This document shows, piece after piece, positions 7,568 through 16,864 of a DNA stretch of 64,000 nucleotides. This stretch comes from Pseudomonadota bacterium (GTDB taxonomy: Bacteria; Desulfobacterota; Desulfarculia; Desulfarculales; Desulfarculaceae): assembly GCA_018896025.1 (NCBI GenBank), contig JAHIND010000003.1, positions 109,958 to 173,957 of the forward strand, given 5' to 3'. Both the position numbers and the translations under genes were made by a program. Under the pieces are notes generated by a model. The model ran no database searches. It saw nothing but the letters and a program-made list of their open reading frames with translations, and was not told the origin of the DNA. The stretch's first letter is position 1; the number at the start of each line of letters is the position of its first letter.

Positions 7568-9136
7568 GTGCTGCTGGAGCTGACCAACGCCAGGGTGGAA
7601 ATAAGCCGCTGGTCGGATTTGCAAAGCCAAGGGGTCATCCAGGCCGCCGGGCGCCAGGTGCATGTCCTGGGCCGCCCCGGCTGGCGGGTGGATTACGGCC
7701 GTCTGGACTATGACGACGACCCCGCGGCCGTGGAGTCTGCCCTGGAAGAAGCCCTGGCCGCCTGGCTGGCCGACCCTTCCCGTCTGCCCGGCCTGGCCGC
7801 CCTCAGCGGAGCCTACCTCATCCTGGTGTGCCGGGACGGGGCCCTGGAGCAGGTGCTCACCTCCGACGAGTTGGGCAACACGGTGTACTGGTGGGCCCAG
7901 GACGGCCGCCTGGTCATCAGCGACTCCTGGCGGGCCTTCGCCCAGGGCCGGGATCTGCTGGCCTGGGAGGCCTACGACCCGGAGCAGTTGGCCTGGTTCA
8001 GCCGCAAGAAGACCTGCGCGCCGGGCCGCACCTATTTCAAGGAGCTCAACCGGCTCAGCGTGGCCACCCTCTACCAGGTGGAGGGCGCGTCCCTGCGCAT
8101 GGCCGCGGCGGTGTGCCCGGACCCGCCCACCGGCAAGCCCTTCACCTGGGACGACCTCTACGCCATGGTGGGCCGCCGCCTGGGCTCCGGCCCCTACACC
8201 CTGTGCTACTCCACGGGCATCGACAGCCACTACCTGCTCATGAGCCAAAAAGAGCGCATCGAGCAGATACTCACCATCTACATGGCCGCGCCCTATCAGG
8301 ACCGGGAGCGCAGCCTGGAGGCCAGCGCGGCCCTGATAAACGCCGTGGCCCAGGGCAAGCCCTACACCCCGGTGGCGGTGGACTTTACCGAGCCGTTGAA
8401 CCGCGAGTACCTGAGCGACGCGGTGGAGCACGACCCCTTCGCGGCCCACTCCTCCTTTTCCATGTACCAGGCCTTCAGCCGGGCCTCCTGCGGCGAGATC
8501 CTCAGCGGGCAGAACGCGGACACCATGCAGTTTTTTGCCCTCACCTCGCGCATGGGCCCCAAGGAGCTGTTGTTCAAGAGCCCGGCCTCACCCCAAAAGC
8601 CTCTGACCAGAGTAGCCTACCGCCTGGAGGCGGCACGCTCCTTTGGTGGGCCCCGGCCCGGCGGCATGGTGGACAGCCGCATGCTCTGCGGCTTTGGCTC
8701 CCGGATGCTCGCCCTCACCGGCCCCCGGGGCTATTGGCCCATCCTGCACTTCAAGCGCATCCACAACATGACCACCGGCAACACCGCCTTGTTCAGAAAC
8801 GCCTCGCGCTATTTCCACAAGCCGGTGCGCTTCCCCTACCTGGAGCCTCTGGTGTTCTACGTGTCGGCCTACTTCCGTAGGCCTCTGACCGACGTGCTCA
8901 ACCCCAAGGGTCACCTGAAGCGGCAATACCACTACCTGCGCCACTCTCAGATTCCCCTGGCCCCGCCCCAGGGCAAGCCTTTCGCAGAGAGCCCTCTTTT
9001 CGCCTGGGCCGCCCAGGGCATGGAGGGCCTGGCCCCGGAGCTGAAGCAAAAGGTGGACGCTGCGGTGATGGAGCCCATGGCCCGGGTGGTGCTCTACCGC
9101 CTGGCGGCCCTGGCCGGTAATGGCCGATTGTGTTAG
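7568..9136 (+). CDS. Asparagine synthetase-like protein with altered PP-loop and no glutaminase Cys
   Basis: 522 aa with the two-domain layout of AsnB. The N-terminal half keeps the Ntn-fold core (LSGAYLILVCRDG, then LTSDELGNTVYWW) but does not begin Met-Cys, so glutamine hydrolysis is unlikely. The C-terminal half has an ATP-pyrophosphatase loop at residues 215-220 reading STGIDS instead of SGG-DS, and GQNADTMQFF where AsnB has the GDGGDELF-like motif. The core aspartate and serine remain, so adenylation is possible; amidation or beta-lactam-type ring closure are family precedents. The GTG start has GGGGAG upstream. It could also be a non-catalytic homologue. Confidence 0.7.
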   Translation: MLLELTNARVEISRWSDLQSQGVIQAAGRQVHVLGRPGWRVDYGRLDYDDDPAAVESALEEALAAWLADPSRLPGLAALSGAYLILVCRDGALEQVLTSDELGNTVYWWAQDGRLVISDSWRAFAQGRDLLAWEAYDPEQLAWFSRKKTCAPGRTYFKELNRLSVATLYQVEGASLRMAAAVCPDPPTGKPFTWDDLYAMVGRRLGSGPYTLCYSTGIDSHYLLMSQKERIEQILTIYMAAPYQDRERSLEASAALINAVAQGKPYTPVAVDFTEPLNREYLSDAVEHDPFAAHSSFSMYQAFSRASCGEILSGQNADTMQFFALTSRMGPKELLFKSPASPQKPLTRVAYRLEAARSFGGPRPGGMVDSRMLCGFGSRMLALTGPRGYWPILHFKRIHNMTTGNTALFRNASRYFHKPVRFPYLEPLVFYVSAYFRRPLTDVLNPKGHLKRQYHYLRHSQIPLAPPQGKPFAESPLFAWAAQGMEGLAPELKQKVDAAVMEPMARVVLYRLAALAGNGRLC

Positions 9137-9193
9137 GCTCTTTTCTCTAGGGCGAGTTGCACCAACGCCGGGACCAACGGGAGGCATATTCAA

Positions 9194-10006
9194 GTGCGCC
9201 TGAGATTCTGGGGAACCAGAGGCTCCATCCCCGCGCCGGGTCCGGACACCCTGCGTTTTGGGGGCAACAGCACCTGCCTACAGCTTGAACTGGGCGGGCA
9301 GCAGGTAATCATCGACGCGGGCAGCGGCATCCGGCCTCTGGGCCAGTCCTTGCTGGGCAAGTGCAAGCAAGTCACCCTGCTCATCACCCACCTGCACCCC
9401 GACCACCTCATGGGTTTTCCCTTTTTCGCCCCCATCTTCGACCCCGAGATGACCATCCTGGTGGGCGGCTGGCCCAACGCCCTGCACGGGCTCAAGCGCC
9501 TGTTTTACTCTGGCCGTCCGGTGGGCGGCTTCCCGGTGCCCTTTGACCATCTCCCCGCCCGCATCGTGCGTGGCCCCGGCCTGGACCCGCCCCGCTTTTC
9601 CCTGGGCGGCTACCAGGTGCGCACCACCCCACTCAGCCACCCCCAGGGCAGCATCGGCTACCGTTTCGACGGCCCCGAGGGCGCCCTGGTGTTCATCACC
9701 GACAACGAACTGCCTCCCCAGAGCCCCTCGCCCCGCCTGGTGGATTTCTGCCGGGGAGCCAAGGTGCTCATCCACGACTGCCAATATCTGCCCAGCGAAA
9801 TGGGCTCCTACCACGGCCGGGGACACTCCGCCTGGCCCTCCGCCCTGGCCCTGTCCCAGGCGGCGGGAGTGGGCCGCCTGCTACTGACCCATCACGACCC
9901 GGACCGCACCGACGGCCAGGTGCAAGACATGGTGGACGAGGCCCGCAAGCATGCCGGCGGCATGGCGGTGGACGCCGCCGCCGAGGGCATGGTCCTGGAA
10001 ATATAA
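9194..10006 (+). CDS. MBL-fold metallo-hydrolase
   Basis: 270-aa metallo-beta-lactamase superfamily protein of the GTRGS-type subgroup (starts LRFWGTRGSIPAPGP). The metal ligands are in THLHPDHLMGFPF near residue 67, with later His and Asp residues in SHPQGSIGYRF, FITDNEL, HDCQY, HGRGHS and LLTHHDPD. The layout resembles RNase Z, PhnP or cyclic-nucleotide phosphodiesterase-like members; the substrate is unknown. The next gene is a class III nucleotide cyclase, so a phosphodiesterase role is an attractive but unproven reading. GTG start with GGGAGG upstream. Confidence 0.8.
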   Translation: MRLRFWGTRGSIPAPGPDTLRFGGNSTCLQLELGGQQVIIDAGSGIRPLGQSLLGKCKQVTLLITHLHPDHLMGFPFFAPIFDPEMTILVGGWPNALHGLKRLFYSGRPVGGFPVPFDHLPARIVRGPGLDPPRFSLGGYQVRTTPLSHPQGSIGYRFDGPEGALVFITDNELPPQSPSPRLVDFCRGAKVLIHDCQYLPSEMGSYHGRGHSAWPSALALSQAAGVGRLLLTHHDPDRTDGQVQDMVDEARKHAGGMAVDAAAEGMVLEI

Positions 10007-10027
10007 CTTCCTTCCGGGGAGGACCGG

Positions 10028-11574
10028 TTGACCCGCGCCAAGCGCTTTTTTCTCGCCAACCTCATGCTCTTAGGCAACTTGCTGGCCAACCTGATGGGGG
10101 TGGCCCTCATGGCGGCCCTGGACCGATGGGCCTACATGATCCGTCTGCCCCGCACCCCGGAAATCATGTGGCTGATCATCATCTACGACCTTTTCGCCTT
10201 CACGGTGGGCTTTGGCTTATTGCTCACCTGGGAGCGGCCCATCCGCCGCCACCTGGCCGACCTGGCCGGGGGCCGCCAGTCCAGCCCGGCGCTGAAGACG
10301 CTGGCCCGCCGCCGTCTGCTCAACGAGCCCTGGGGGCCGTGTGCCTCAACCTTTTCCTGTGGGGCCTGGCCGCCTTGGTCTTCCCCCTGGTCCTGTTCCA
10401 GCTGCCCGTGGCGATGCACCTCGGCGGGGTCATGGCCCTGCGCTCGCTGTTCGTGGGGGCCATCACCGTGACCACCGCCTTCTTCCTGCTGGAGCACCTG
10501 CTGCAACACCGCCTGGCCCCGGTGTTCTTCCCCGGCGGCGGGCTCTCCCGGGTGCGGGGGGGCTGGCGCATCCGCATCGGTGTGCGCATGGCCGGGCTCT
10601 TGCTGGGGGCCTGCATGGTCCCCTTCCTGGCCATCATCTTCACCATCAAGGGATCGGCCCGCCTGGTGGAGGTGGGCAGCCTTCCGGCGGCCGAGGTGCT
10701 GGGCGATTTGCAGACCGCGGTGGTGGTGCTGTGCCTGCTGTTCATGGTCAACGCGGTGGGCTTGGCCGCCCTGGTCACCGTAAACATGGTGCGGCCGCTC
10801 AGGGAGATCGTGCGGGTGCTGGGCAAGGTGCGCACCGGCGACTTCGGCAGCCGGGTGCAGGTGATGGCCAACGACGAGATTGGCTACACCGCCGACATGA
10901 TCAACCAGATGACCGAGGGCCTGGCCGAGCGCGAGCGCATCAAGGACGCCTTCGGCCTGTACGTCAGCCAGCAGGTTCGCGATGAGATCCTGGCCGGGCG
11001 CATCCCCCTGGACGGCGAGATCAAACAGGTCACCATACTCTTCAGCGACCTCCGGGACTTCACCCCCATGGTGGAGGCCACCCCCCCCAAGGAGGTGGTC
11101 ATGGTGATCAACGGCTATTTCCAGCACATGTCCACCGCGGTGGAGGAGCACGGCGGCTTGGTGCTGCAATACATCGGCGACGAGATCGAGGCGGTGTTCG
11201 GCGCGCCCCTGGCCCTGGCCGACCATCCCCGCCACGCCCTGGAGGCGGCCCTGGCCATGCGGCGGCGCCTGGCCGCCTACAACGCCCGGCTCATCGCCAC
11301 CGGGCACCATCCCCTGCGCCACGGCATCGGCATCCACAGCGGCCCGGCCCTGGCGGCCAACATCGGCGGCGGCGGCAGGCTTACCTACGCCCTGGTGGGC
11401 GACACGGTGAACCTGGCCGCCCGCCTGCAGGAGCTGACCAAGGCCATGGGGCGCGACATCCTGGTGAGCGGAACCACCGCCGCCGCCCTGGGGGAAGGGG
11501 TGGCCCTGGACCGCCTGCGCGCCACCACGGTGAAGGGGCGCAGCCAGCCGGTGGAGGTGTTCGCGGTGCCCTGA
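10028..11574 (+). pseudogene. Class III adenylate/guanylate cyclase, membrane-bound, interrupted by one frameshift
   Basis: Two overlapping frames together encode one protein of about 515 aa. It has several membrane segments (LANLMLLGNLLANLMGVAL, then IIIYDLFAFTVGFGLLL, then NLFLWGLAALVFPLVLF and more), a HAMP-like linker (VRPLREIVRVLGKV), and a full cyclase domain. Metal and substrate residues are visible in ILFSDLRDFTPM, YIGDEIEAVFG and ALVGDTVNLAARLQ. The frame changes at the GGGGG run 10332-10336: one extra G would restore Pro-Trp-Gly-Ala-Val continuity. This may be a real inactivating mutation, a slippage site or an assembly error. TTG start after GGGGAGGA. Everything after the shift looks under selection. 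Confidence 0.8.
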
Positions 11575-11660
11575 ACCGGGCCTTGATGCCTGTTTCGCTC
11601 CCTGTCTTTGTGCTAAAGTTGTCATTCGCAGAGGGGTGGGGCCGCTGCTTTCATTCCACA

Positions 11661-11689
11661 AGAGCCGGCTTTTTTTCACGGCCGGCTCT
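11661..11689. other. Stem-loop with poly-T loop upstream of gshB
   Basis: AGAGCCGGC and GCCGGCTCT form a 9-bp perfect stem around an 11-nt loop that contains seven T. The T-run is in the loop, so it is not a standard terminator. It lies 50 bp upstream of the ATP-grasp gene. Confidence 0.4.
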
Positions 11690-11737
11690 ATTGCGCCTGG
11701 GCCAGGGGCGCCTTTATCACACTAGCGGTGCGAAGAT

Positions 11738-12733
11738 ATGATTATCGCCTTTATGATGGATCCTCTTGAGTCCATTGAGCCAGAGAACGAGACCACGAGC
11801 TGGTTGATGTACGAGTGCAACCAGCGGGGGCACACCGTGTTTTTCCTGGAGCCCCACGACGTCTACGTGCGCGGTTCGCGCCTGGTGGCCCGCATGCGCA
11901 ACGTCAGCGTGGCTCCGGACCAGTCCATGCGCGACTACTGGAACGACGCCATCGCCTGCCTCAAGCGCGAGGAGCTGATCTTCGAGGACATCACCGGCAT
12001 CGACGCATTGTTCCTGCGCAAGGACCCGCCGCTGAACTACCAGACCCTGGAATACCTGCACCACGTGCGCGGCGACGTGTTCACCATCAACAGCACCACC
12101 GGTCAAATGCTGGCCAGCAGCAAGCTGTACCTGCTCAACTTCCCGGACATCATCCCCGAGACCCACGTAAGCCGCGACCCCAAGCGCCTGCGCAAGATCA
12201 TCGACGAGTTCGGCGGAGCCATGGTGGTCAAGCCGCTGAGCCGCTCCCGGGGTGAAGGGGTCATCAAGGTGAGCAGCCAGGACCGCGACAACCTGAACAG
12301 CCTGATCCACTATTACGTGAACTCCTACAAGCCCTACCCCGAGCGCGAAGCCATCATGGTGCAGGAATATTTGTCCGAGGTGAAAACCCGGGGCGACGTG
12401 CGCATCATGCTTCTGAACGGGGAAATCCTGGGGGCCATGCGCCGCATCCCGGCCGAAGGCGACTTCCGCACCAACATCCACGCCGGGGCCAGCCCGGCCA
12501 AGCACGAGATAACCGAAAGCGACCGCCGCATCTGCGCCACCATCCGGCCCCGGCTCATGGCCGACGGCCTGTACTTCGTGGGCCTGGACATCATCGGCGA
12601 CAAGCTGGTGGAGATCAACGTGGTGAGCCCCGGCGGCATCCCGCGCATCAACCGGCTGGACCACATCAAGATCGAGGCCATGGTGGCGGATTTCGTGGAG
12701 GAGCAGGTCCGGAGGCTCAAGGGCCATGCCTAG
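11738..12733 (+). CDS. gshB: Glutathione synthetase-like ATP-grasp ligase
   Basis: 331 aa, the length of prokaryotic GshB. It begins IIAFMMDPLESI, keeps LFLRKDPPLNYQTLEYL, NSTTGQMLASSKLYLL, the ATP-grasp lysine region GGAMVVKPLSRSRGEGV, the loop VQEYLSEVKTRGDVRIMLLNGE and the Mg-binding LVEINVVSPGG. It would join gamma-Glu-Cys and Gly in the cytoplasm. No gshA is in the window, so the exact substrate is not proven. The stop overlaps the start of the next gene by 8 nt, so translation is probably coupled. Confidence 0.85.
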   Translation: MIIAFMMDPLESIEPENETTSWLMYECNQRGHTVFFLEPHDVYVRGSRLVARMRNVSVAPDQSMRDYWNDAIACLKREELIFEDITGIDALFLRKDPPLNYQTLEYLHHVRGDVFTINSTTGQMLASSKLYLLNFPDIIPETHVSRDPKRLRKIIDEFGGAMVVKPLSRSRGEGVIKVSSQDRDNLNSLIHYYVNSYKPYPEREAIMVQEYLSEVKTRGDVRIMLLNGEILGAMRRIPAEGDFRTNIHAGASPAKHEITESDRRICATIRPRLMADGLYFVGLDIIGDKLVEINVVSPGGIPRINRLDHIKIEAMVADFVEEQVRRLKGHA

Positions 12734-13514
12734 CGAGGGCTCTGCTCTGCCTCTGGTAATTTCGCTGCCCCACTGCTCGGACCAGATCCCCTCCCAGGCG
12801 GCCACCCGCCTGGCGCTCAGCCCCCTGGAGGTGGAGCAGTCGGTGGACCTGGGCTCACGGGAGGTCTTCGGCCCTCTGCCCGCCATCAAAATTTTGCCCG
12901 CCCCCCAGACCCGCCTGGTGGTGGACCTGAACCGCTCCCCCGACGACCTGGGACCCAAGGGGGTGGTGGCGGCCATCGACTACGCCGGGCGGGCGGTGTT
13001 CCCCCCCGGCCAAGGCCCGGACCAGGAGTTGAAGCGCCGCTGGGTTGAGAGCTTCTGGCGGCCCTGGCACCGGGAACTGGCCCTGGCCCTGGCGTCCCCC
13101 GGCGTACGGGCCCTGGTGGACGGCCACTCCCTGGACGGCATCGGCCCGGCCGAGGCCCCGGACCCCGGCGCGCACCGAGCCGACGTGGTGCTGAGCAACC
13201 GGGGCGGCGAGGGCGGCGAGGCGGCCCCGGAGCGCGGCGAGCCCACCTGCCCGCCCGAGGTGTTTCGTTTGTTGGGGGAGGCTTTGCGCGACCAAGGCCT
13301 GAGCGTGGCCTACAACACCCCCTACGTGGGGGGGCACATCATCGCCCGCTACGGCCCCCAACTAAGGGCCAGGGGCGCGGTGGCGGTGCAGATGGAGCTG
13401 AACAAGGACCTCTACGCCGACCGGGATTACAGCCGGGTGTATCCGGAAAAGGCGGCGGAGCTTAGCCGGGTTCTGAATCGGGCTTTGAGCCGTTTTCTTT
13501 CTCACCGTTGGTGA
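12726..13514 (+). CDS. N-formylglutamate amidohydrolase family protein
   Basis: 262 aa. Family residues include SLPHCSDQIP at the N-terminus, VVDLNRSPDD, LVDGHSLDGIGP, a cluster of Asp/Asn/Arg, and YNTPYVGGHIIARYG near residue 200, followed by VAVQMELNKDLY. These are likely zinc or catalytic positions. Known members hydrolyse N-formylglutamate in histidine degradation, but no hut genes are nearby and it overlaps gshB by 8 nt. An amidase acting on a glutamyl or peptide product is a reasonable inference. Its last 53 nt overlap the convergent cNMP-binding gene. Confidence 0.75.
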   Translation: MPSEGSALPLVISLPHCSDQIPSQAATRLALSPLEVEQSVDLGSREVFGPLPAIKILPAPQTRLVVDLNRSPDDLGPKGVVAAIDYAGRAVFPPGQGPDQELKRRWVESFWRPWHRELALALASPGVRALVDGHSLDGIGPAEAPDPGAHRADVVLSNRGGEGGEAAPERGEPTCPPEVFRLLGEALRDQGLSVAYNTPYVGGHIIARYGPQLRARGAVAVQMELNKDLYADRDYSRVYPEKAAELSRVLNRALSRFLSHRW

Positions 13515-13989
13515 AAGAGGACGGCAGGTCGCACACCGGGATGGCGTGGATTTTTTGGTGCAGGTTGCGCAGGCGGCGGCTCAGCTCCTTGCACATCTGC
13601 AAAGCCACCTGAGGATACTCGCGCACCGTCTCGTCAAACTCCCGCTTGTACAGCACCAATAGGCGCACCGGACCGTCGGCCACTACCGTGGCCGAGCGGG
13701 GGGCGTCGTCAAATAGGGCCATCTCGCCCACGTAGTCGCCCTCGCCCAGGGTGGCCAGCTCCATGGCGCAGCCGTCCTCTCCCAGTTGGGAAACCACCAC
13801 CCTGCCCTTGACGATCAGGTACATGCTTTCGCCCACATCGCCTTCGGTGATGATGTTCTCGTCGGGCTTGGCCTCGTAGTCCTGGCACACCGAGGCCACC
13901 GCGGCCAGCTCGGCCACGGCCAGGCCCTCGAATATTTCCATGCGCCGCAGCAGCAGGATTTTTTCCGACAGGCTGGTTTCCTGACTCAT
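13462..13989 (-). CDS. Cyclic nucleotide-binding domain protein
   Basis: 175 aa made almost entirely of one CAP/CNB domain: beta-roll start ITEGDVGESMYLIVKGRVVV, then the phosphate-binding cassette GEMALFDDAPRSATVVA with the expected Glu and Arg. The C-terminal helix has a charged tail and no DNA-binding HTH. It should bind cAMP or cGMP and act on a partner. It lies 23 nt downstream of the NTT/HEAT carrier gene on the same strand, the likely partner, and near the cyclase gene. The 3' end overlaps the amidohydrolase gene tail-to-tail. Confidence 0.85.
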   Translation of the reverse strand: MSQETSLSEKILLLRRMEIFEGLAVAELAAVASVCQDYEAKPDENIITEGDVGESMYLIVKGRVVVSQLGEDGCAMELATLGEGDYVGEMALFDDAPRSATVVADGPVRLLVLYKREFDETVREYPQVALQMCKELSRRLRNLHQKIHAIPVCDLPSSFTNGEKENGSKPDSEPG

Positions 13990-14012
13990 GACTCGCTCCT
14001 TGCCCGGGGGGC

Positions 14013-16754
14013 TCAGGCCCTGGCGGCCAAACGGGCCGCCTCTACGCTTACGTAGGGGTTGTGGTGTTTGGCCAGGCGCCGCAGATCCTCGCGGTAGGGC
14101 CCCAGGCCCTCTTCCTGCTGGCCCAGCACCACCAGGGCCAGGTACAGGGTGACCCAGTTCTTCTTGGCCAGCATGTGCTCCATCAGGCCCTGATCGCCGT
14201 CAAAGTGAGTGGGCAGCTTGAAAAGTTTGCGCCCGGCGGCCAGGGTCTCGTTCACCTGGCCCTCTTCCACCAGGGGCAGCATGGCCTGGGACAGCTCGCT
14301 GCCCACCATGGACTCCAGGGCCTCGATGGCGTTGGAGCGCAGCTTGCCGTCGGCCGAGGACAGGCCCCGGATCACCAGGCGCATCTGGTCCGACCCCTCC
14401 TGGGTGGCCAGCACCCGGAGGATGGTCTCCACCCTGGCCTTCTTGTGCTCCATCAGGTGCCGGATCAAAAGGGCGCGCTCCGGGGTCTCGGGCAGCTTCC
14501 CCAGCGCCTCGGCCTCCACGATGTTCGAGTAGGCCAGCTCCAGGCTGCTGCGGGCAAAGGCGATGATCTCCCGGTCGCCGATCTTTAGCTGGCCCATCAG
14601 CTCGTAGAGCCCCCGGCGCAGCCGCCGGTTGGGTAGGCTGAGCGCCTCGATGAGCACCGCGCTGTCCAGGTTCTCCGCCTCGGACAGCCGCTCCAGGGCC
14701 ATGTCGCGCACCGCCTGGTTTTCGCTTGCCAACAGGCGGATGAAGGCCTTGAGCTCGGTCTCGCCCTTCAGCTCGAAGTTGGTCAGCACCTCCAGGGGCA
14801 ACGAGGCGGGGTCGTCGTGCAACCTGGTCAGCACCAGCTCGTCCATGCCCGGATCGTCCAGGCGGCCCAGGGCGGTAAGGATATCCGGCACCAGGTCGGC
14901 CTTGGGGTCTTCGGCCAGCATGCGGCGCAGGCCGGGGCGGAACTCCTGGTTGCCCGAGCCGCCCGCGGCCACTATGCCCGCCCGGCGCTGGTCGTGGTCC
15001 TCGCTATCCAGCCACCGCTGGATGATGGGATGGTATTTCTCGGGTTCCAGGTGGTACAGGCCGATCACCGCCTGGGCCTGCACCCTCAGGTCCGGCTGCT
15101 GGTCCAGCAGGCGGCGCAGGAAGGAGGCCGACTCTTCCAGGGGCAGGTGCCCGGCGGCGGCGGCCAGGGCGGCGGTAAGCTCGGGCTTGGCCGGGTCGGC
15201 CAGGGCGGCGTACGCCTCCAGGGCCTTGAGGCCGATGCCCTTGGGCACCAGGGGCAGCAGGCTGATGGCGGTCTTCTCGTCCTTGGTCTGGATGAGCCTG
15301 AGCAGATGCTCCTCCATCTCGGGCATCTGCTGGGCCTTCATCATCTCGGCGTACCACAGGCAGGCCTTGCCCTGGGAGGCCATGCAGGCCTCCACCAGCT
15401 GGTCCTGGGCCCGCTTGTCCTTGAAGATCACTCCCACGTCCTGGTCCTGCAGGGAGCGCATGTCTATGACGTTGCGCCCGATGAGCCCCAGGAGGATGTC
15501 GGAGTAGGAGCGCTTGAGCCAGATGCTGGTGGCCACCCAGGTCAGGGACACCACCAGGCCCACGATGGAAAGCCAGCGCGGGTGCATCAGGTGCTCGGAC
15601 AGGAAGATGACGCCCGAGCCCAGCAAGATGCCCACCCTGACCACGGTGCCCCGCAAAAAGGGCCTGAGCAGGGCGCGGAACTCGTCGGGGAACAGCCCCA
15701 CCAGGATGTTGCGGGCGGGGTTGTTGATGGTCACCAGCAAGACGCGGGTGGACAGGCGAGCGTACATGGCGGTGACGATGTCGAAGCGGAACAAAAAGGC
15801 CAAAAAGGCTATGGCGTAGTTGGCCGGGTGGAACATGAGGGCCACGGGCAGGCCCCAGCGGGTGTAGATCTTGCCCACGAACAACAAGATGATCAAGCTG
15901 ACTATGTTGAGCACACCACGGAAATAGCCGAAGAAGGCCACCATGCCGCCTTCGGTGGCGTAGGTCTCGTTCACCGCGAAGTTGAACTGGTAGTTCATGA
16001 TCGGCAGGGCGATGTTGGGCAGCAGGGTGAGTAGCACCAGGATCTTGAGCAGGGTCGACTCCTTGAGCATGGGGCCGATCTGCTTGATCTCCCTGATCAT
16101 GGATATCTTGGGGGCCTTCTTCTTGGTCTTGCGCTCGGAGATGTTGAGCACCGGGTACTGGCGGTTCATGCCCCAGACCATGGCCGCCCCCAGCATGCAG
16201 GAGACCCCGTAGGCCAGCATCAGGTTGTCGAAGGTGATGGCCTTGGACAAGGCCGGAGTGATGAAGCTGCCGACGATGGCCCCGATCACGCCGCCGGCGG
16301 TGATGAGCGGGAAGATGCGCTTGGATTGCCGGGTGTTGAAAAAGTCGTTGGCCAGGTTCCAGAACACCAGGGCCAACAGCCCCTCGTACTGGGCCTTGAG
16401 CACGAACAGCACCGGGTAGACCAGGTCGAAGCCCAGGTTCACCACCGGGCGCAGGGCGGCCACCGAGAGCCCGCAGAACACCATCATGTAGGCCAGCATG
16501 CGCCCGCTGGGCAGCTTGCGCAAAACCCCGGTTATGGCCGCCATGATCAGGAAGGTGGTCAGGGAGTTGATGATGTAGACGATGGGCAGATACTCGACGC
16601 CGAAACGCTTGAGGAAGGCGGTCTCGGCGAAGTTGTTGAATAGGATGTTGGAGGTGCGGATAAGGTACAAGATGGCCGCGGACCAAAGGAACACCCCGAT
16701 CTCATCGGGCTGCACCTTGAGCCACCGGCTCACGAAAGACTTTACACTGTTCAT
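14013..16754 (-). CDS. NTT/MFS-like carrier with C-terminal HEAT-like repeats
   Basis: 913 aa. Residues about 20-430 contain around ten to twelve hydrophobic segments with the feel of ATP/ADP translocase-type (NTT) or MFS carriers (FLWSAAILYLIRTSNILFNNFAETAFLKRFG, YIINSLTTFLIMAAITG). Residues about 450-913 are alpha-helical repeats (for example AAGGSGNQEFRPGLRRMLAEDPKADLVPDIL) typical of HEAT/armadillo solenoids. Related proteins fuse the carrier to HEAT and cNMP-binding modules; here the cNMP-binding domain is a separate downstream gene. Substrate unknown; nucleotide transport is only a family-level suggestion. ATG start at 16754. Confidence 0.7.
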   Translation of the reverse strand: MNSVKSFVSRWLKVQPDEIGVFLWSAAILYLIRTSNILFNNFAETAFLKRFGVEYLPIVYIINSLTTFLIMAAITGVLRKLPSGRMLAYMMVFCGLSVAALRPVVNLGFDLVYPVLFVLKAQYEGLLALVFWNLANDFFNTRQSKRIFPLITAGGVIGAIVGSFITPALSKAITFDNLMLAYGVSCMLGAAMVWGMNRQYPVLNISERKTKKKAPKISMIREIKQIGPMLKESTLLKILVLLTLLPNIALPIMNYQFNFAVNETYATEGGMVAFFGYFRGVLNIVSLIILLFVGKIYTRWGLPVALMFHPANYAIAFLAFLFRFDIVTAMYARLSTRVLLVTINNPARNILVGLFPDEFRALLRPFLRGTVVRVGILLGSGVIFLSEHLMHPRWLSIVGLVVSLTWVATSIWLKRSYSDILLGLIGRNVIDMRSLQDQDVGVIFKDKRAQDQLVEACMASQGKACLWYAEMMKAQQMPEMEEHLLRLIQTKDEKTAISLLPLVPKGIGLKALEAYAALADPAKPELTAALAAAAGHLPLEESASFLRRLLDQQPDLRVQAQAVIGLYHLEPEKYHPIIQRWLDSEDHDQRRAGIVAAGGSGNQEFRPGLRRMLAEDPKADLVPDILTALGRLDDPGMDELVLTRLHDDPASLPLEVLTNFELKGETELKAFIRLLASENQAVRDMALERLSEAENLDSAVLIEALSLPNRRLRRGLYELMGQLKIGDREIIAFARSSLELAYSNIVEAEALGKLPETPERALLIRHLMEHKKARVETILRVLATQEGSDQMRLVIRGLSSADGKLRSNAIEALESMVGSELSQAMLPLVEEGQVNETLAAGRKLFKLPTHFDGDQGLMEHMLAKKNWVTLYLALVVLGQQEEGLGPYREDLRRLAKHHNPYVSVEAARLAARA

Positions 16755-16864
16755 CGCCCCATCCGACGAGGGGTTAACTGCATGGCCTTATTCGCGGTCT
16801 ATCTTAGTACGCGCCCCGCAAGGACACAAGGACCGCGAGGCTACCCCGCCCCCCGGAGGGCGTT

